From Pseudomonas sp. NFACC02 (lineage in GTDB: Bacteria > Pseudomonadota > Gammaproteobacteria > Pseudomonadales > Pseudomonadaceae), in NCBI RefSeq assembly GCF_900110765.1, contig NZ_FOEO01000019.1, positions 23,004-87,003 of the forward strand: a stretch of DNA of 64,000 nt, read 5' to 3'. The notes beneath the pieces are model-generated. The model saw nothing but the letters and a program-made list of their open reading frames with translations, was not told the DNA's origin and ran no database searches. The position numbers and the translations under genes are program-made. Shown piece after piece: positions 59,946 to 64,000 of the stretch. Numbering within the stretch: position 1 is the first letter of the stretch; every line of letters begins with the position of its first letter.

Positions 59946-61205
59946 ATGGCAAACGTGCAAAGCGGCAAAATGATCGTCGGATTGGATATCGGCACCTCCA
60001 AGGTGGTGGCGCTGGTAGGCGAAGTCGCGGCTGATGGCACGCTGGAAATCGTCGGTATCGGCACCCACCCTTCACGTGGCCTGAAGAAGGGCGTGGTGGT
60101 GAACATCGAGTCCACCGTGCAGTCGATCCAGCGCGCGGTGGAAGAAGCGCAGCTGATGGCGGGCTGCCGCATTCACTCGGCGTTCGTCGGTGTCGCTGGC
60201 AATCACATTCGTAGCCTGAACTCCCACGGCATCGTGGCGATCCGTGACCGCGAAGTCAGCTCCGCCGACCTTGAGCGCGTCCTCGACGCCGCTCAGGCCG
60301 TGGCGATTCCGGCCGACCAGCGCGTGCTGCACACCCTGCCGCAGGATTACGTCATCGATAACCAGGAAGGCGTTCGTGAGCCGCTGGGCATGTCGGGCGT
60401 GCGTCTGGAAGCGAAGGTTCACGTCGTGACCTGTGCGGTCAATGCTGCACAGAACATCGAGAAATGCGTGCGTCGCTGCGGTCTGGAAGTCGACGACATC
60501 ATTCTTGAGCAACTGGCTTCGGCCTACTCGGTGCTGACCGACGACGAGAAAGAGCTGGGCGTCTGCCTGGTGGATATCGGCGGCGGCACCACCGACATCG
60601 CGATCTTCACCGAAGGCGCCATCCGGCACACGGCCGTGATCCCGATTGCTGGCGATCAGGTGACCAACGACATCGCCATGGCGTTGCGCACACCGACCCA
60701 GTACGCCGAAGAAATCAAGATCCGTTACGCCTGCGCCCTGGCCAAGCTGGCCGGTGCCGGTGAAACCATCAAAGTACCGAGCGTGGGCGACCGTCCACCT
60801 CGTGAGCTGTCGCGCCAGGCGCTGGCTGAAGTGGTCGAGCCTCGTTACGACGAGCTGTTCACGCTGATCCAGGCCGAACTGCGTCGCAGCGGCTACGAAG
60901 ACCTGATCCCGGCCGGCATCGTGTTGACCGGTGGTACGTCGAAAATGGAAGGCGCGGTGGAGCTGGCGGAAGAGATCTTCCACATGCCGGTTCGCCTGGG
61001 CGTTCCGCACAGTGTCAAAGGGCTCGCGGACGTCGTTCGCAACCCGATCTACTCCACCGGCGTCGGCCTGTTGCTGTACGGACTGCAAAAGCAGTCTGAC
61101 GGCATCTCGCTGTCCGGCCTTTCCGGCTCCGGTAGCAGTTATAGCGATGAACCTAAACCACCGGTGTTTGAGCGTCTCAAACGCTGGGTTCAGGGGAATT
61201 TCTAA
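59946..61205 (+). CDS. ftsA: Cell division protein FtsA
   Basis: FtsA is the actin-like ATPase that anchors FtsZ to the membrane. The 419-residue protein shows GLDIGTSKVVALVGEV near the start, the phosphate-binding VDIGGGTTDIAIF and LTGGTSKMEG motifs, and ends in the amphipathic membrane helix FERLKRWVQGNF. A GAGG-type site precedes the ATG. Confidence 0.97.
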   Translation: MANVQSGKMIVGLDIGTSKVVALVGEVAADGTLEIVGIGTHPSRGLKKGVVVNIESTVQSIQRAVEEAQLMAGCRIHSAFVGVAGNHIRSLNSHGIVAIRDREVSSADLERVLDAAQAVAIPADQRVLHTLPQDYVIDNQEGVREPLGMSGVRLEAKVHVVTCAVNAAQNIEKCVRRCGLEVDDIILEQLASAYSVLTDDEKELGVCLVDIGGGTTDIAIFTEGAIRHTAVIPIAGDQVTNDIAMALRTPTQYAEEIKIRYACALAKLAGAGETIKVPSVGDRPPRELSRQALAEVVEPRYDELFTLIQAELRRSGYEDLIPAGIVLTGGTSKMEGAVELAEEIFHMPVRLGVPHSVKGLADVVRNPIYSTGVGLLLYGLQKQSDGISLSGLSGSGSSYSDEPKPPVFERLKRWVQGNF

Positions 61206-61268
61206 GATTCAAAAAGTGGTAGGCAGGCAACAGGCGACATAAAACTAGAGAACTGAAGGAGAGGGAAC

Positions 61269-62459
61269 ATGTTCGAGCTCGTAGACAACATCCCACAAAG
61301 CCCGGTAATTAAAGTTATCGGCGTTGGCGGTGGCGGCGGCAACGCAGTCAATCACATGGTCAAGAGCAACATCGAAGGCGTCGAGTTCATCTGCGCCAAC
61401 ACCGATGCTCAAGCACTGAAAAACATCGGTGCGCGGACCATTCTGCAACTGGGTACCGGTGTCACCAAGGGCCTGGGCGCAGGTGCGAACCCTGAAGTCG
61501 GTCGTCAGGCCGCACTGGAAGATCGTGAGCGCATTGCGGAAGTTCTGCAGGGCACCAACATGGTCTTCATCACCACCGGCATGGGTGGCGGTACCGGTAC
61601 CGGTGCTGCGCCAATCATCGCCGAAGTGGCGAAGGAAATGGGCATTCTGACCGTTGCGGTGGTCACCCGTCCGTTCCCGTTCGAAGGTCGCAAGCGCATG
61701 CAGATCGCCGACGAAGGCATCCGCGCGCTGTCCGAAAGCGTCGACTCGTTGATCACCATCCCCAACGAGAAGCTGCTGACCATCCTGGGCAAAGACGCCA
61801 GCCTGCTGTCAGCTTTCGCCAAGGCTGACGATGTACTGGCCGGTGCCGTTCGCGGTATCTCCGACATCATCAAGCGTCCAGGCATGATCAACGTCGACTT
61901 CGCTGACGTACGTACCGTGATGTCCGAAATGGGCATGGCGATGATGGGTACCGGTGCTGCAAGCGGTCCTAACCGTGCGCGTGAAGCCACTGAAGCTGCG
62001 ATTCGCAACCCGCTGCTCGAAGACGTGAACCTGCAGGGTGCCCGCGGCATTCTGGTCAACATCACTGCCGGTCCTGACCTGTCCCTGGGTGAGTACTCGG
62101 ACGTGGGTAGCATCATCGAAGCGTTCGCCTCCGAGCACGCGATGGTCAAGGTCGGTACCGTTATCGATCCGGACATGCGCGACGAGTTGCACGTCACCGT
62201 GGTTGCCACCGGCCTGGGCGCAAAAATCGAGAAACCTGTGAAGGTCATCGACAACACCATGCAGACCGCTCAAGCCGCACCCGTGCAGCAGCAGGCAGTC
62301 CGTCAGGAGCAGCCTTCGGTGAATTATCGCGATCTGGACCGTCCTACCGTGATGCGCAATCAGGCTCACGCTGGCGCGACAGCCGCGGCAAAAATGAATC
62401 CGCAAGACGATCTGGATTACCTGGATATTCCAGCTTTCCTGCGTCGTCAGGCTGATTGA
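61269..62459 (+). CDS. ftsZ: Cell division protein FtsZ
   Basis: FtsZ is the tubulin-like GTPase that forms the division ring. The 396-residue protein has the nucleotide motif GVGGGGGNAVNHM near residue 20 and the tubulin signature GGGTGTGAAP near residues 106-115. A glutamine- and alanine-rich linker (about 320-375) precedes the C-terminal peptide LDYLDIPAFLRRQAD, which binds FtsA and ZipA. GGAGAGGG lies before the ATG. The 63 bases upstream may contain a further promoter, but none is clear. Confidence 0.98.
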   Translation: MFELVDNIPQSPVIKVIGVGGGGGNAVNHMVKSNIEGVEFICANTDAQALKNIGARTILQLGTGVTKGLGAGANPEVGRQAALEDRERIAEVLQGTNMVFITTGMGGGTGTGAAPIIAEVAKEMGILTVAVVTRPFPFEGRKRMQIADEGIRALSESVDSLITIPNEKLLTILGKDASLLSAFAKADDVLAGAVRGISDIIKRPGMINVDFADVRTVMSEMGMAMMGTGAASGPNRAREATEAAIRNPLLEDVNLQGARGILVNITAGPDLSLGEYSDVGSIIEAFASEHAMVKVGTVIDPDMRDELHVTVVATGLGAKIEKPVKVIDNTMQTAQAAPVQQQAVRQEQPSVNYRDLDRPTVMRNQAHAGATAAAKMNPQDDLDYLDIPAFLRRQAD

Positions 62460-62510
62460 TGAGTTCTATCAGGGGTATAAGGGTGATTGGTGTTCAGCAA
62501 AGGCGAGGTC

Positions 62511-62519
62511 TGCTATCAT
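62511..62519 (+). promoter_or_regulatory. Extended -10 promoter candidate for lpxC
   Basis: TGCTATCAT is an extended -10 box (TGnTATCAT) 52 bases before the lpxC ATG. The -35 position is weak (TGTTCA at 62491-62496 with a 17-bp spacer). It could give lpxC expression independent of the dcw promoter. Confidence 0.45.
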
Positions 62520-62571
62520 CGCCAGCCTTTGTTGATACTAATTCGCGATATGCGCTGAAGCGGCCAATGCC

Positions 62572-63483
62572 ATGATTAAACAACGCACCCTGAAGAATAT
62601 TATCCGTGCCACAGGTATCGGCCTGCACTCGGGGGAAAAGGTTTACCTGACCCTCAAACCTGCACCTGTGAACGCTGGCATTGTGTTTTTCCGTACCGAC
62701 CTCGAGCCGGTCGTTCAGATCAACGCGCACGCGTTGAATGTTGGCGACACCACGCTTTCCACAACGCTGTTCAACGGTGATGTGAAGGTCGATACGGTTG
62801 AACACTTGCTGTCGGCCATGGCTGGCCTTGGCATCGATAACGCCTACGTTGAACTCTCTGCCTCCGAAGTTCCAATCATGGACGGCAGCGCAGGTCCCTT
62901 CGTATTCCTGATTCAATCGGCTGGCCTGGAAGAACAGGACGCACCGAAGAAATTCATCCGGATTTTGAAAGAAGTCTGCGTTGAAGAAGATGGCAAATTT
63001 GCGAAGTTCGTGCCGTTCGAAGGTTTCAAGGTGGGCTTCGAGATAGATTTCGACCACCCGTACCTGAAGAATCGCACGCAAACCGCATGTGTCGACTTTT
63101 CCAGCACCTCCTTCGTAAAAGAAGTGAGCCGTGCGCGTACTTTCGGTTTCATGAAAGACATCGAGTATCTGCGCAAGCACAACCTTGCTCTGGGCGGCAG
63201 CGTTGAAAACGCAATCGTCGTGGACAAGGACGGTGTGCTGAACGAAGACGGCCTGCGTTATGAGGACGAATTCGTCAAGCACAAGATCCTGGATGCCATC
63301 GGTGACCTGTATCTGCTGGGCAATAGCCTGATCGGCGAGTACCAGGGCTTCAAGTCGGGACACGGCCTGAACAATCGTCTGCTGCGTGCTTTGATTGCAC
63401 AAAGCGATGCCTATGAAGTCGTGACCTTCGAAGACGCCAGTACCGCACCGATCTCGTACATGCGCCCTGTTGCGGCGGTGTAA
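62572..63483 (+). CDS. lpxC: UDP-3-O-acyl-N-acetylglucosamine deacetylase
   Basis: LpxC catalyses the committed step of lipid A synthesis, a zinc-dependent deacetylation. The 303-residue protein has the zinc histidines in VEHLLSAMAGLGI (about 77-89), KHKILDAIGDLYLLG (about 236-250) and the catalytic histidine in KSGHGLNNRLLRAL (about 261-274). It closes the dcw cluster and is followed by a terminator. In enteric bacteria its level is set by FtsH proteolysis at the C-terminus; in Pseudomonas control differs. Confidence 0.98.
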   Translation: MIKQRTLKNIIRATGIGLHSGEKVYLTLKPAPVNAGIVFFRTDLEPVVQINAHALNVGDTTLSTTLFNGDVKVDTVEHLLSAMAGLGIDNAYVELSASEVPIMDGSAGPFVFLIQSAGLEEQDAPKKFIRILKEVCVEEDGKFAKFVPFEGFKVGFEIDFDHPYLKNRTQTACVDFSSTSFVKEVSRARTFGFMKDIEYLRKHNLALGGSVENAIVVDKDGVLNEDGLRYEDEFVKHKILDAIGDLYLLGNSLIGEYQGFKSGHGLNNRLLRALIAQSDAYEVVTFEDASTAPISYMRPVAAV

Positions 63484-63510
63484 CAGTCTCTTCTTCTCAG
63501 TTTCATATTT

Positions 63511-63536
63511 AAGGCCACCTTCGGGTGGCCTTTTTT
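63511..63536 (+). terminator. Terminator after lpxC
   Basis: AAGGCCACC and GGTGGCCTT pair over 9 bp around TTCG with C-G closing pairs, followed by a T run. Confidence 0.92.
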
Positions 63537-63565
63537 ATGGACTCTGTTTTTTACGTTGAGAGGGT

Positions 63566-63888
63566 GTGTATATCCGTTTTTTTGGTAACGGCGACTTAGG
63601 GTTCCGCTCTTACAGCGGGTCACTTTTTCCAAGAGCCGAAAAAGTAACCAAAAAGGCCCTGCTCCTGGCTTGGCCCTCCTGCGTCGGGTACCCGCACTCC
63701 GACGACGCTCCGTGGGCCCGCGCTGAACGGACATCCATGTCCTGGCAGCGCTCTCGCGGCATCCATGCCGCTCGGCCCACTGCGCGTCGTCTGCGCTTGG
63801 CCTGCACCCAAGTCGCGATTTGCGGTGTCCGGAATATCGATGTCGAAAAGCAAAATCAAAAGCAGATCTATCAGGCTGACACAGTCCC
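63566..63888. repeat. Repeat-type intergenic block without a credible gene
   Basis: This block carries the stretch GGGTTCCGCTCTTACAGCGGG and AAAAAGTAACCAAAAAGGCC, which I recognise as common intergenic repeat DNA in Pseudomonas genomes. Reading frames on both strands stay open for over 100 codons, but their compositions (Arg-, Ser- and Trp-rich) and the lack of a ribosome-binding site argue against a gene. The last part is A-rich (AAAAGCAAAATCAAAAGC). It may be a decayed or non-autonomous element. Confidence 0.5.
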
Positions 63889-64000
63889 TGTAGGAGCGTG
63901 GCTTGTCCCGCGATCTACCGCGCAGCGGTAGCAAAATCAGGCGACTCAATTGTGCCTGACACCCCGCATGCACAGGTATTGCTGCCGGTTCCCGGCAGAT
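63889..64000. repeat. REP-type element with inner hairpin, cut by window end
   Basis: The element begins TGTAGGAGCGTGGCTTGTCC like the one at 33782 and ends, at the window edge, in CTGCCGGTTCCCGGCAGAT, the inner hairpin of that element. Its right arm should lie just outside. The inside differs and contains a hairpin CTACCGCGCAGCGGTAG and AGGCGACTCAATTGTGCCTG. Confidence 0.8.

Noticed and set aside
63566..63931. Plus-strand 121-codon frame and the overlapping minus-strand frame as genes
   Set aside because: Composition and lack of a start signal suggest repeat DNA; kept only as a repeat block.
1..64000. A phage, integrative element, secretion or defence system as the hidden novel system
   Set aside because: Every coding stretch of normal size belongs to core Pseudomonas families in expected order; no integrase, transposase, toxin, restriction or CRISPR gene was found.

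Overview
The window is a chromosomal segment of a gamma-proteobacterium of the genus Pseudomonas. The evidence is the high-GC coding sequence, the zwf-pgl-eda Entner-Doudoroff genes, the fused cysNC gene, the Nif3/algW pair next to hisGDC, the ptsO-rapZ-ptsN-hpf-rpoN-lptBAC cluster, and several Pseudomonas-type REP palindromes. Gene content and order match the conserved Pseudomonas core chromosome. A species in the syringae/fluorescens part of the genus fits best from memory of protein similarity, but the species is not proven by the sequence alone.

Layout. (1) 1-2095: the end of zwf, then pgl and eda (glucose-6-phosphate to pyruvate and glyceraldehyde-3-phosphate). (2) 2096-6202: a more accessory stretch with two GC-rich terminators around a possible small RNA, a class V PLP enzyme, a DUF3820 protein, a PA2169-type four-helix protein behind a good candidate sigma-54 promoter, and a membrane diguanylate cyclase. 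(3) 6447-13491, minus strand: nitrogen PTS (ptsO, ptsN), rapZ, hpf, rpoN, the lipopolysaccharide export genes lptB-lptA-lptC and the Kdo genes kdsC-kdsD. (4) 13820-21842, plus strand: the mlaFEDCB phospholipid transport operon, a BolA protein, murA and hisG-hisD-hisC. (5) 22042-28789: algW, a Nif3-like protein, cysD-cysNC, a twin-palindrome island, a YhcB/ZapG protein and a hydrolase. (6) 28817-34972: trpS, zapE, an AraC/GlxA regulator divergent from an acyl-CoA dehydrogenase, and an aldo/keto reductase. (7) 35213-40177: rplM-rpsI, the cytochrome bc1 operon petABC and the sspAB stress genes. (8) 40271-44912: the dolP-diaA-yraN-lpoA group and divergent rsmI. (9) 45000-63483: rnpB, then the complete dcw cluster mraZ-rsmH-ftsL-ftsI-murE-murF-mraY-murD-ftsW-murG-murC-ddlB-ftsQ-ftsA-ftsZ-lpxC. 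(10) 63484-64000: no credible gene, only repeat-type DNA cut by the window edge.

How it fits together. Most of the window builds or guards the cell envelope: peptidoglycan precursors (murA and the dcw genes), septation (fts genes), lipid A (lpxC), Kdo (kdsC/kdsD), LPS export (lptABC), outer-membrane lipid asymmetry (mla), outer-membrane lipoproteins (lpoA, dolP) and envelope stress proteolysis (algW). The dcw genes overlap by a few bases or lie within about 15 bases of one another down to ftsA; the gaps widen only before ftsZ and lpxC.

I found no phage, integron, CRISPR array, transposase, toxin cluster or other obviously new multigene system. The observations most worth following are non-coding: the sigma-54 promoter with an upstream dyad before the gene at 4147, the terminator-bracketed candidate small RNA at 2263-2396, the pair of 109-bp palindromes at 27241-27497, the 12-bp repeat at the rplM promoter and ribosome-binding site, the repeat-derived spacer between cysD and cysNC, and the repeat block at the right edge.
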